24,579 nt of DNA, from positions 1 through 24,579 of the forward strand of contig JAEZMT010000296.1 in assembly GCA_023442085.1 (NCBI GenBank). Reading direction: 5' to 3'. Source of the stretch: Pseudomonadota bacterium. GTDB taxonomy: Bacteria > Pseudomonadota > Alphaproteobacteria > Rhizobiales > Xanthobacteraceae. The notes under the pieces were generated by a model, which worked only from the letters and a program-made list of their open reading frames with translations, was not told the DNA's origin and made no database searches. The position numbers were made by a program, and so were the translations under genes. Shown in pieces: positions 1 through 9,700 of this stretch (positions within the stretch are counted from its first letter, which is position 1; each line of letters opens with the position of its first letter).

Positions 1-1185
1 GCCGCCGAGCCCCATGTGACAGCCATCGTCAGGGGCGAGGGCGAGGAGACTGCCCGGCACCTCATGGTGGCTCTGGCATCCGGCACGCCGCTCGCCGACA
101 TCCCCGGCATCGCCTTTCGCGACGCCACCGGCCCGCGCGCCACCCCGCCCGCGCCGATGATCCAGAATCTGGATGCCTACCGGGTCGGCTGGGAGCTCAT
201 CGATCACGCCCGCTATTCCTACTGGGGCGGCCTCCGGGCCGTGGTGGTCCAGTTCTCGCGCGGCTGCCCGCATCCCTGCACCTATTGCGGCCAGCGCGGC
301 TTCTGGAGCCGCTGGCGCCACCGCGATCCGGTGCTGTTCGCCAAGGAACTGGCGCGGCTCCACCGCGATCACGGCGTGAAGGTCATCAACTTCGCCGACG
401 AAAACCCCACTTCATCGAAGAAGGCCTGGCGGGCCTTTCTGGAGGCGCTGATCGTGGAGGAGCTGGACCTCGTGCTCGTCGGCTCCACCCGTGCCGACGA
501 CATCGTGCGCGATGCCGACATCCTCCACCTCTACCGCAAGGCCGGCTGGGTGCGCTTCCTCCTCGGGCTGGAGAATACGGATGCGACGACTCTCGCCTTG
601 ATCCGCAAGGGCGGCGGCATCGACACGGATCGCGAGGCGATCCGCCTGCTGCGCCGCCATTCCATCCTCTCCATGGCCACCTGGGTGGTGGGCTTCGAGG
701 AGGAGACCGACCGCGACCACTGGCGCGGCCTGAGGCGCCTCCTCGCCCACGATCCGGACCAGATCCAGATGCTGTACGTGACGCCACATCGCTGGACGCC
801 CTACTACCGGCTCGCAGCCGAGCGGCGGGTGATCGAGCCCGATCGCCGCCGCTGGGACTACAAGCACCAGGTGCTCACCACGCGCCACATGCCGGCGTGG
901 CGGACGCTTGCCTGGGTGAAGCTCACCGAGGCGGTGCTGCAATTGCGGCCGAAGGCGCTCCGGCGCACCTTTCTGGAGCGCGACGCGCGCCTGCGCCATG
1001 CGATGCGCTGGTACACCAGGATCGGGCGGCGGGTGTGGCCGCATGAGATCGTCGGCTTCCTGCGCTGTCCCCCGCGCGACACCGGCACGACGGTCGCGGA
1101 CATGTGGGGGCCGCCGCAGGACCGGGAGGAATATGCGATGGCGCCCTCGCCACGCAGGCCGGCGGAGGCGCGCGAACCCGCATGA
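1..1185 (+). CDS. bchE: BchE-type cobalamin-binding radical SAM protein (anaerobic Mg-protoporphyrin IX monomethyl ester cyclase family), 5' truncated
   Basis: The reading frame is open from base 1 (A-A-E-P-H-V-T...), so the start and most of the B12-binding domain lie outside the window; the GTG at 16 is unlikely to be the real start. The visible IVRGEGEE stretch is typical of the end of a B12-binding domain. The radical SAM cluster motif C-x3-C-x2-C is at 265-288 (GCPHPCTYCGQ), followed by FADENPT and a conserved STRADDI...RDADIL region. These match the BchE layout: RGCP..CT.C.Q..FW, then ADE.PT, then TR..DI.RD. BchE forms the isocyclic E ring of bacteriochlorophyll without oxygen, using a 4Fe-4S cluster, SAM and cobalamin. 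The gene ends 10 bp from the convergent adenosine deaminase gene. An unassigned B12-radical SAM paralogue is the alternative; the radical SAM call is near certain and the BchE assignment is probable. Confidence 0.7.
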   Translation, partial: AAEPHVTAIVRGEGEETARHLMVALASGTPLADIPGIAFRDATGPRATPPAPMIQNLDAYRVGWELIDHARYSYWGGLRAVVVQFSRGCPHPCTYCGQRGFWSRWRHRDPVLFAKELARLHRDHGVKVINFADENPTSSKKAWRAFLEALIVEELDLVLVGSTRADDIVRDADILHLYRKAGWVRFLLGLENTDATTLALIRKGGGIDTDREAIRLLRRHSILSMATWVVGFEEETDRDHWRGLRRLLAHDPDQIQMLYVTPHRWTPYYRLAAERRVIEPDRRRWDYKHQVLTTRHMPAWRTLAWVKLTEAVLQLRPKALRRTFLERDARLRHAMRWYTRIGRRVWPHEIVGFLRCPPRDTGTTVADMWGPPQDREEYAMAPSPRRPAEAREPA

Positions 1186-1195
1186 GGCCCCGCCT

Positions 1196-2743
1196 TCACC
1201 GCCCTTCCGCACCCACCAGCGCGCGGAAGAAGGCGGCGAGGCGTGCCTTGAGGGGGAGCGCGTCGGCCACCTCCTGCTCGAAGGCGGCGAAGGCGGCATC
1301 GAGGCGGGCGCGCTGGCGGGCCTTTTCCGGCGGCGGGAGGAAGGCCTTGTCGATGGCGGTTTCGGCGAACACCTTCAGCCGGCGATAGCCAAGGCCGTGG
1401 TCCTGCGAGGCGCGCAGATATTCGTTGGTGAGGTCGATGCGCGAGACGCCCGCGTCGTCGGTGGCGAGCGTCACCGGCACGCCGGCCGAGAGATAGGTGC
1501 GGATGGGGTGGCGGCGGGCGCGCACGCCGAGGATCACGTCCGAGGAGGTGAGCGCGATCTCGATGGCGACGCCGCGCGCCTTCAGCTCGGCGAGCAGCCC
1601 GTCCATGTCGCGCTCGAAGCCGATGGCGGTGCCATGGCCGATGCGCCGCGCGCCCGCCGTCTCCACCGCGTCGCGGATGTGGAAATCGAGGTCCGGGGGA
1701 GGAACGAGGCCGATCCACAATTCGCCGGCATGGAGCGCCACCGGCACGTCCTTGCCGGCGAGGAAGCCGATCCACTGCATGTGGGTGCGATAATCCTGCC
1801 GCGCCGTGCGGTAGTCCTCCGGACCGACATAATTGAAGCCGGCCACGATGTCCGGCATCGCGCGCACCAGCGCCGCCGACACCGCCGTCTGGGCGAACAC
1901 CTCGGCCGGCGCACCATTGCGGTTCACCTGCGCGATGTAGCGGAAATCGACGCCGCAGCCGGGGCGAGAAGCGTCCGCCGCGCAGCCGCGCAGCGCCTCC
2001 ACGCGGGCGACGAGGGCCTTGATGTCCTCAACCCGGCGGCGGACCACGTCCGCCAATCCGGCCGCCTCGAGCGCCGCCAGCATGGCCTTGGGATCGCGCT
2101 CCGCGCCGATGGCCTGCCCGAGGCGGCGGCGATCGTCGCCCTCGATCAGCGTCACCATCAGCTCGGCATATTGCACGTTCTCGGCGCGGTACTGGCGCAG
2201 CTGGTCCACCGTCATCTCGGCGGTGCGCTCCAGGGTGCGCGTCCAGTCCGGGCCGCCGGCGGCGGGATTGAACTTGGAGAAGGAGGCGAAGAACTGGTCG
2301 TGGCCGGAGGGCACCTGAGGGGTGGGCACGAACCAGCGCATGGACAGCGCATCCACCAGCAGGTCGAAGGTGGTCTGGCCGCGCCAGCCGGCCACCGCGT
2401 CTGCGATGGGGACGACCTTCGGATCGGCGCCGCAGGGCTTTTCCGCGCTCGCGTCGGCGGGCGGGGACAGGATGTTCATGGCCACGGGATCGAGGCACAG
2501 GCCATCCTTGATGGCCCAGGCGATCAGCCGCTCGGCATAGACCGCGCCGGAGAGGTGGGTGTGCAGGTCGCCGCCCTTGGGCATGCGGTGCAGGAAGGCG
2601 CGCTGGCGGTTGGGCTCCGGCCGCATCCGCTCGAACTGCGCGGCGGTGAGCGCCTCGGGCAGACGGCTGGCGACGACGGCGGCCCGGATGGCGACAAGCG
2701 CCGCGATCAGGACGAACGCGGCGATCAGGATGCGGCGACGCAA
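1196..2743 (-). CDS. Exported adenosine deaminase (ADGF/CECR1-like)
   Basis: A protein of 515 residues. The start is a TTG at 2743, supported by a GGAGG five bases upstream. Residues 1-26 are a basic start plus hydrophobic stretch (RRRILIAAFVLIAALVAIRA), a signal peptide or membrane anchor. Zinc and catalytic motifs of the metal-dependent adenosine deaminase superfamily are present in order: LHTHLSG (H61, H63), LHAGE (H338, E341), RIGHGT (H370), SSD (400-402) and LATDD (D429, D430). Family members hydrolyse adenosine to inosine and ammonia. The length exceeds that of cytosolic Add (about 330-350) because of an extra stretch between roughly residues 65 and 190, as in secreted ADGF-type enzymes. 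The cell location suggests salvage of external nucleosides. Exact substrate is unproven, since adenine or modified nucleosides are possible. It is convergent with the bchE-like gene and downstream of the IalB-family gene, with an 83-bp gap. Confidence 0.9.
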   Translation of the reverse strand: MRRRILIAAFVLIAALVAIRAAVVASRLPEALTAAQFERMRPEPNRQRAFLHRMPKGGDLHTHLSGAVYAERLIAWAIKDGLCLDPVAMNILSPPADASAEKPCGADPKVVPIADAVAGWRGQTTFDLLVDALSMRWFVPTPQVPSGHDQFFASFSKFNPAAGGPDWTRTLERTAEMTVDQLRQYRAENVQYAELMVTLIEGDDRRRLGQAIGAERDPKAMLAALEAAGLADVVRRRVEDIKALVARVEALRGCAADASRPGCGVDFRYIAQVNRNGAPAEVFAQTAVSAALVRAMPDIVAGFNYVGPEDYRTARQDYRTHMQWIGFLAGKDVPVALHAGELWIGLVPPPDLDFHIRDAVETAGARRIGHGTAIGFERDMDGLLAELKARGVAIEIALTSSDVILGVRARRHPIRTYLSAGVPVTLATDDAGVSRIDLTNEYLRASQDHGLGYRRLKVFAETAIDKAFLPPPEKARQRARLDAAFAAFEQEVADALPLKARLAAFFRALVGAEGR

Positions 2744-2826
2744 CAGGGCCTCCGGGGCGCGGATCTCAACTCGGGCGTGACCCTAGAGAGCCGCCGCGCG
2801 GCTGGCAACGCGCGAGGGTTTCCCCC

Positions 2827-3480
2827 TCAGCTCTTGGCCAGCCCGGCGAGCACCTTGTCGACGCCGGTGACTCCCACCTTAACATTCACCTGCCGGCCGT
2901 CCTGCAGGCGGAACGAAATGGTTGCCTCCTTGGCGGCGGAGAGCTCCTTGGAGAGCGCCGCGTCATAGGCGATGCTCGCCTCGCACTCGGTGCCGTTGCA
3001 CCACTGGTACGCGAGCTTGCGGGTGTTCTGGCCGAGCACCAGATCCACGCCGTCGCGCACGATCACGCCGGTGGGCGTGGTGATGGCGATGGTGGGAACA
3101 TCCTTGCCGTCCTTGCCGATCTTCCACACCACCACGACGCGCTTGGACTGGTTGTCGGTGATGCGCAGCACGGCGAAGCAGGTCTTCTTGCCGGTCTTGG
3201 CGCCGGCCGCAGGGGGCAGCTCCTGGCAGGTGAGCACCCAATTGTCGAACGACTGGGTCTCGGTCTTCACCGGGCCGGCAGGGGCGGCGGGCGCAGCGGC
3301 CGGCGGCTGGTTCTGGGCGGAACGGGTCTGCGCCTGAGCCTGCTGGGTCTGTGCCACGGTCACCGCGCCCGTGTCCTCGGAGAACAGGACGGCGAAAGGA
3401 GTGGCGGCAAGCAGCGCGGCGATCGCGAGAAAGGGGCCGGTGCGAAACGAGCCGGTGCGGGACGGACGGGGAAGATTCAC
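2827..3480 (-). CDS. Invasion-associated locus B (IalB) family periplasmic protein
   Basis: A protein of 217 residues from a GTG start at 3480, which has ACGGAGG six bases upstream. The frame stays open further upstream to 3705, but that extension is Arg/Pro-rich, has no supporting Shine-Dalgarno and would overlap the terminator of the neighbouring gene. Residues 12-34 form a signal peptide, 42-70 are a Gln/Ala/Pro linker, and about 75-215 are the IalB domain, recognisable by FDNWVLTCQ, KKTCFAVLRITDN and QWCNGTECEAS. Four cysteines (C85, C101, C161, C166) fit two disulfides in the periplasm. IalB was named for erythrocyte invasion by Bartonella, but the family is widespread in free-living alphaproteobacteria and its molecular role is not settled. 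It lies downstream of the giant autotransporter on the same strand, but a terminator lies between them. Confidence 0.88.
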   Translation of the reverse strand: MNLPRPSRTGSFRTGPFLAIAALLAATPFAVLFSEDTGAVTVAQTQQAQAQTRSAQNQPPAAAPAAPAGPVKTETQSFDNWVLTCQELPPAAGAKTGKKTCFAVLRITDNQSKRVVVVWKIGKDGKDVPTIAITTPTGVIVRDGVDLVLGQNTRKLAYQWCNGTECEASIAYDAALSKELSAAKEATISFRLQDGRQVNVKVGVTGVDKVLAGLAKS

Positions 3481-3673
3481 GAGACGCCTCCGTGGACGAA
3501 GACCCGGGGACAGAAGGAATCGGGACCAGAAAAACGGGGAACCTGAATGCCGATCTTGCGGATGCGCGGCCGGTGGGCCCGGTTCCGCGCGCCCCGCTTG
3601 CCGGACCGGAAGGATGGGACGGCGGGACGCGAAAGCCAAGCGCTGTTCAAGCGTTCCGGCGGCCTTGTCCCCC

Positions 3674-3712
3674 GGAGAAGAAACGGGCGGCGCACCGTGA
3701 GGCACGCCGCCC
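3674..3712 (-). terminator. Intrinsic terminator of the autotransporter gene
   Basis: On the minus strand, 28 bases past the autotransporter stop, GGGCGGCGTGCC pairs with GGTGCGCCGCCC around a TCAC loop (3685-3712), giving a 12-bp stem with two G-U pairs. A pyrimidine-rich tail GTTTCTTCTC follows (3684-3675). This is the clearest Rho-independent terminator in the window and sits in the 260-bp gap between the autotransporter and the IalB gene. The rest of that gap (3481-3673) shows no gene; it should hold the IalB promoter, but no convincing -35/-10 pair was found. Confidence 0.8.
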
Positions 3713-3740
3713 GCGGGACTGATCGAGGATCAGGCGCAGA

Positions 3741-6700
3741 TCACCACTGGTAGCGCAGACCGCCCTTGGCGCTGCCGGCCGTGTAGTTGTCGCCGAACTT
3801 CACATCGGCATTCACGAAGCTGTTCCAGCCCGAGTCCTTGGCGAAGACATTGAAGCCGACACCCACTTCTCCGAACAGGCCGTCGAAATTGTCGACGGTG
3901 CTGAAGGGCACGCCCGGATTGAAGAGGGTGACCGCGTTGTCGCCGAGGAACTCGTACCAGACCCGGCCGGTCAGGCTCGCCTGCACCCGGTAGGTGGCAG
4001 CGTCGTAGACCTGGCCGCCGACGCGGGCGCCGAGGCTGCCCCGCAGGCTGTCGTTGTTGCCGAAGTCCACGAAGGTGGCGCCGGCGATGTTGAGGTTGGA
4101 GATGTTGGTGTTGACGTAGGACAGGGTGGCGAGGCCGTCGAGGAACCCGCCGTTGCCCCAGGTGTAGAGGCGGTAGCCGGTGTCGAGGGCGAAGCCGACG
4201 TTCCGGGCGTCCGTGGACTGGCCGAAGTAGCCGATGCCCGCGAGCGTCGGCGCGTTGTAGTCCATGGAGAGGAAGTCGGCCTTCACCAGGGCGTCGAAGT
4301 ACCAGTTGCCGGTGATGTAGGTGGCATAGGCACCGACCGTCCCGCCGGAGTAGTCCGCCGAGGTGGGCGAGTTGCTGAAGTTCAGGTTGGACCCGACGAA
4401 GCCGCCGAGGACACCGAACACCACCGCGTCGTTGGAGGCGAAGACGTTCTCCTTGCCGAAGTCGACGCCGGCCATGAAGCCGTAGATGTTCTGGTTGTAG
4501 CCGGTGTCGAACCCGTAGATGCCGCCGCCGCCAGCGAAGGTGTTGGAGGCATCACGCGAGCCCCAGCTGCCGATCACCTTGCCCCAGATGCCGGGGGTGA
4601 CGGAGGCGGGATCGCCGTTGATGGTCTTCACGCCTTCCTTGGTGACGAGCTGCGTGGGCGTGCCCTGCAGGTAGGTGCGCAGGTCGGCCTGGCGGTCGAG
4701 CCACACGCCGGTGGTCTCGTGCCAGATGGCCTGGGCGCCGGTGACGAGCTTGGGCAGTTCGAAGGCTTCCTGGTCCGGCAGGCCGATCAGGTACTGGTCG
4801 TTCCCGATGACCGTGAGGTCGTAGAAGAAGAAGCCCTTGTCGATCACGCCGCCGAACTTCGGCGCGTAGTTGGTGGAGGCCGGATCGATGTAGAAGCTGT
4901 TCGGGTTGGTGGTGCCCGCCGCGCTCTGCACATCCACCACGCGGATGCCGGCGAGGTTGAAGGCGCCGGGGCCGGCGTTCACGTCGTTGATGACGAGGCC
5001 GGTCGAGCCGGTCGTGACGAGGCCGGCGATTTCCAGGCCGTTCACGTCAAGTCCACCCACCGCGAGCTGGTCCGAGGTGGAGCCGGCCGCGCCGAGGAAG
5101 CTGTCGAGGCCGACCCGGCTGTTGCCGACGCCGTTCCAGGTGCCGCTCACGTAGGTCACGTCGCGGGCGCCGTTGAAGGCGATCTGGCCGGGCACCTCGT
5201 CGATCATGGTCAGCAGACCCGCCTGAAGGAAGAGCGGGTCGCCGTTGTTGAAGGTCTCCAGGCTGAAGAAGTTGGTGGTCTCGGCCACCGAGCCCTGCAG
5301 CGCCGTGACGACGCGGCCGGAGTTGTTCACGGTGTCGTTGCCGGCACCGAAGAAGTTGTTTCCGACCGTGACCCAGGTGTTCGACGACAGGTTGTTGAAG
5401 GTGTCGTCGTTGCCGGTGAGGCCGATGCGGCCGACGATGGTGCCCTCGTTGGTGATGGTGGTGGCACCGCCGTCGGTGTCGATGACGATGTCGCTCGCCG
5501 CCACGATCAGGCCCGGCAGGTTGTTGCCGCCGGTGTAGCTCCAGGAGCTGACCAGCGTGCCGGCGCCCACGTTGATGATGGTGCCGTCGTCGCTGTTGAC
5601 CGAGATCACCGCCTCGCCCCAGCTCTTGCCGGAGCCGATGACCGCATTGTTGGTGCCGATGTTCACCGTGGCGAAGTCGGCCTCGAAGATGCGAATGGCG
5701 TTGCCGACGCCGGTCTGGTCGGCGTCGCCGCGGATCAGGCTGAGGTCGGAGGTGGTGACGGTGACATTGTCCCAGCCGCCGGCCCGGATGCCCTTGTCGT
5801 TGGCGACGACCGAGGAGTTGAGGCCGGTGGTGACGAAGATGTCGTTGCCGGCGCCGAAGGCGAAGTTGGTCGCGGTCAGGCCGTCATCGCCCGCGGCCAC
5901 GGTGCTCGAGGAGCCGGTGGTGAGGAAGATGTCGCCGGAGCCCGCGAACTTGTTGGCCACGATGCCGTCGCCGCCCGCCGTGACGCCGCTGGCGAGGCCG
6001 GTGGTGACGGTCACGTTGCCGGTGGCGCCGATGGACTGGGCGTCGATGCCGTTGCCGGAGGTGGTGATGCCGCTGGTGATGCCGGTCGTGACCACCACGT
6101 CGCCCGTGCCGCCGAACCGACCGGCGAAGATGCCGCCCGCAGTGGCGTTGATGGCCGACAGCGTGCCGGTGGTGACCGTCACGTTGCCCGTCCCCAGGGT
6201 CTTGGAGGCGATGACGCCGAAGTCCTGGGCGGTGATGGTGGTGAGACCCGCCTGAGCCACGTTCACGTCGCCGGTGCCGAAGATGGCGTTGGCCTCGATG
6301 CCGTTGGCGGTGGTGGAGGTGATATTGGCGTTGGCGTTCACCTGCACCGTGCCGTCGCCGGCCTTCAGGATGAAGATGCCGTTGTCGGTGGCGGAGATGG
6401 CCGCGTTGTTGGTCACCGTCACGTTGCCGGCGGTCAGCGCCGCCGCGAGCACCTGGATGCCCTCGTCGCCGGCGGTGATGGTGCCGTTGGTGGTGATGGT
6501 GATGTCGCCGCCGCCCAGCTGGGCCACCGAGATGCCGTCGTCGCCGGCATTGATGGTGCCGAGGGCGGTGGTGTTGATGGTGATGGGCGTCTCGCCGAAG
6601 GCGATGGCGAGGATGCCGTCGCCGCCGGTCGCCGCCTGGTTCAGGCCGCCCACCGCCGCGTTCACGTCGATGGTGGTCGGGCCGTCGCCGAGCTTGAAGG

Positions 6701-9700
6701 TGAGGATGCCGATGCCGTCGGACTTGATGGTGCCGCCGGCGTTGACGTTCACGTCGATGGCGCCGTTGCCGATGTTGGCGCCGACGATGCCGATGGTGGT
6801 CGCCTGGACCTCGGCGTTGACGTTCACCGTGGCGGTGCCCGAGCCGATGGTCAGCGCGCCGCCGCCCACCGCCGGCGGATCGATCACGCCGTTGATGGTC
6901 AGGGTGGCGTTGCCGGTGCCGCCGGCGATGGCGGCCGCGCCGATGAAGCCGCCGGGCGCGACGGAGACCTTCTGGTTCACCGTCACGTCGGCGTTGCCGC
7001 CGGTGTTGAAGCCGATGACGCCCGCGACCGCGGCGTTGACCGTGCCGTCGGTGACCACGGTCACCTGCTGGCCCGCGCCGATGTTGCCGCCGAGGACACC
7101 GATGCCGTTGGCCGAGGTGACCGCCGCCTTGGTGTTAACGTCCACCGTGCCACCGTCGCCGATGGAGAGGGCGCCGACGCCGAGGAGGTCACCACTCACG
7201 GTGCCTTCGGTGAGGACCTTCACGGCGTTGTTGTTGCCGAAGGCGAGGCCGGCGACGCCGAAGCCGTCCGCCGAGGTGACCGCCGCCTTGGTGTTGATGT
7301 CCAGCGAGCCGCCGGTGGCGCCGAGGATGCCGCCGACGCCGAGCAGGCGGCCGGAGACGTCCTTCTCGGTGGTCACCGCGACGGTGTTGGGGCCAGCGCC
7401 GATGGCGCCGCCGAACACGCCGAAGCCGTCCGCCGAGGTCACGGTGTCCTTGGTGAGGACGGTGACGGTGTTGGTATCGCCGAGCGCCAGCGCGCCGACG
7501 CCGAGGTAACGGCCGGTGACCGCCTTGTCGGTGGTCACGTCGATGGTGTTGGAGCCGAAGCCGAGGGCCGCGACGCCGAAGCCGTTGGCGCTGTCCACCG
7601 TGTCCTTGGTGAGGACGGTGAGGCTGCCGCCCGTGCCGCCGACGACGCCGCCGACGCCCAGGAGATCGCCCGCGACCGCCTTCTCGGTGGTCACCGAGAC
7701 AGTGTTCGGGCCGGCGCCGATGGCACCGCCCAGCACGCCGAAGCCGTCGGAGGAGGTCACCGTGTCCTTGGTCAGGACGGTGACCGTGTTCTGGTCGCCG
7801 AGCGCGAGGGCGCCGACGCCGAGGTAGCGGCCGGTCACCGCCTTGTCGGTGGTGACGTTGATGGTGTTGGAGCCGAGGCCGAGGGCCGCCACGCCGAAGC
7901 CGTTGGCGCTGTCCACGGTGTCCTTGGTCTCGACGGTGAGGGTGCCGCCCGTGCCGCCGATGATGCCGCCCACGCCGAGCAGGTCGCCGGAGACCTGCTT
8001 CTGGGTGGTGACGTTCACCGTGTTGGCGCCGGTGCCGATGGAGCCGCCCAGCACGCCGAAGCCGGAGGCCGAGGTGACCTTGGCCTGGGTCTCGACGTTC
8101 ACCGTGGTGCCGCCCCCGCCGAGGTTCAGCGCGCCGACGCCGAGCAGGTCGCCGGAGACTTCCTGCTGGGTGGTGACGTTGATGGTCTGGCCGGTGCCGA
8201 GGCCGAGGGCCGCGACGCCGAAGCCGTCGGAGGAGGTCACCTTGTCCTCGGTGACGATGGTGAGGCTGGAGCCGGCGCCGCTGATGAGGCCGCCGACGCC
8301 GAGGAAGGTGCCGTCCACCTGCTCGCCGGTGGTGACCGTCACCACCGAGCCGTCGCCGAGGCCGGCACCGACCACGCCCGCGCCGCCGGAGGTGACGGCC
8401 GCGGTGGTGGTGACGTCCACGTTGCCGTTGGCACCGATGGAGAAGCCGCCCACGCCGAGCAAGCCGGAGTTGATGGCACCGGAGGTGGAGACCTTCACCA
8501 CCTGGTTGGTGCCGATGCCGCCGCCCAGCACGCCGATGCCGTCATTGGTGATGGCGGCGGAGTTCTTCACGTCCACGGTGGTGGCGATGCCGGTGGTGTT
8601 GTCGCCGATCACGATGCCGCCGACGCCCAGAAGGCCGCCGGTGATGGCACCGGTGTTGGTGACCTTCACCTGGCCCTCGTTGCCGGCGACCAGGCCGGCA
8701 ACCGCGGCACCCTGGGTGCTGATGGCGCCGGAATTGGTGACGTTCAGGGTGCCATTAGCGCCGCCGATGACGCCGATCACGCCACCGATATCGGCGTTCA
8801 CCGAACCCTGGTTGTTGACCGTCACGGTGTGACCGTCGCCGAAGGCGAGGCCCGCCACGCCGATGCCGGAATTGTTCAGGATCGCGCCGGAGTTCTGCAC
8901 GTCCACCGTCGTGCCGGTGCCCGGGCCGATCGCCACGCCCGCGACGCCGAGGAAGCCGCCGGAGATGGCGCCGCCGTTGGTCACGGACACGTTGGTGCCG
9001 GCGCCCGAGCTGTCGAGATCGATCGCCGCGCCGAGCACGCCGATGCCGCCGGTCTGGATGGCGCCGATGTTGCTGACCGTCACCGTCTCGGTGCCGGTGC
9101 CGTCGCCCACCACGACGCCGCCGACGCCGAGGAAGCCGGCCTGCACCACCGCGAGGTTGCTGACGTTCACGTCGTTGCCGTTGCCCACCGCGAGGCCCAG
9201 CACGCCGACCTGGTAGTCCTCGACCACGCCCTTGTTCTCGACATTCACGTCGAGGCCGGCGTTGTTGTTGCCGACCTTGATGCCGGCGACGCCGATCAGC
9301 GGGGTGGCGCCGACGGTGGATTCCACCGTGGCGCTGTTGTCCACGTCCACCCGCCCGTCGCCCACGTTCAGGGCGAGGACGCCGATGAGGTCGGCGTCGA
9401 TGTTGCCGGCCGTGTTGGTGGTGGCGGTGCCGTTGCCGATGGCGACCGAGGCGACGCCGATCAGCGGCGGATCGATCACGCCGGAGAAGTTGACCGTGGC
9501 ATTGCCGTTGTTGGCGATGGCGCCGACGCCGACGAGGCCGCCCGACGCCACCTCGACGGTGCCGTTGGTGGTCACGTTGACATTGCCGTCGGTGTTGAAG
9601 CCGAGCACGCCGCCCGCGGTGCCGGAGACGCTCTGCGTCTCGACATCCACCGTGCCGCCGGTGCCGATGGAGCCGGCGATCACGCCGAACCCGCCGGTGG

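Noticed and set aside
2799..2826. GAGGG-N5-CCCTC hairpin after the IalB stop
   Set aside because: Short stem without a T-tract; not enough for a terminator call.
998..2968. A 656-codon plus-strand frame across the bchE end, adenosine deaminase and IalB genes
   Set aside because: It spans three well-supported genes in other frames and encodes Arg/His/Gly-rich sequence without recognisable motifs.
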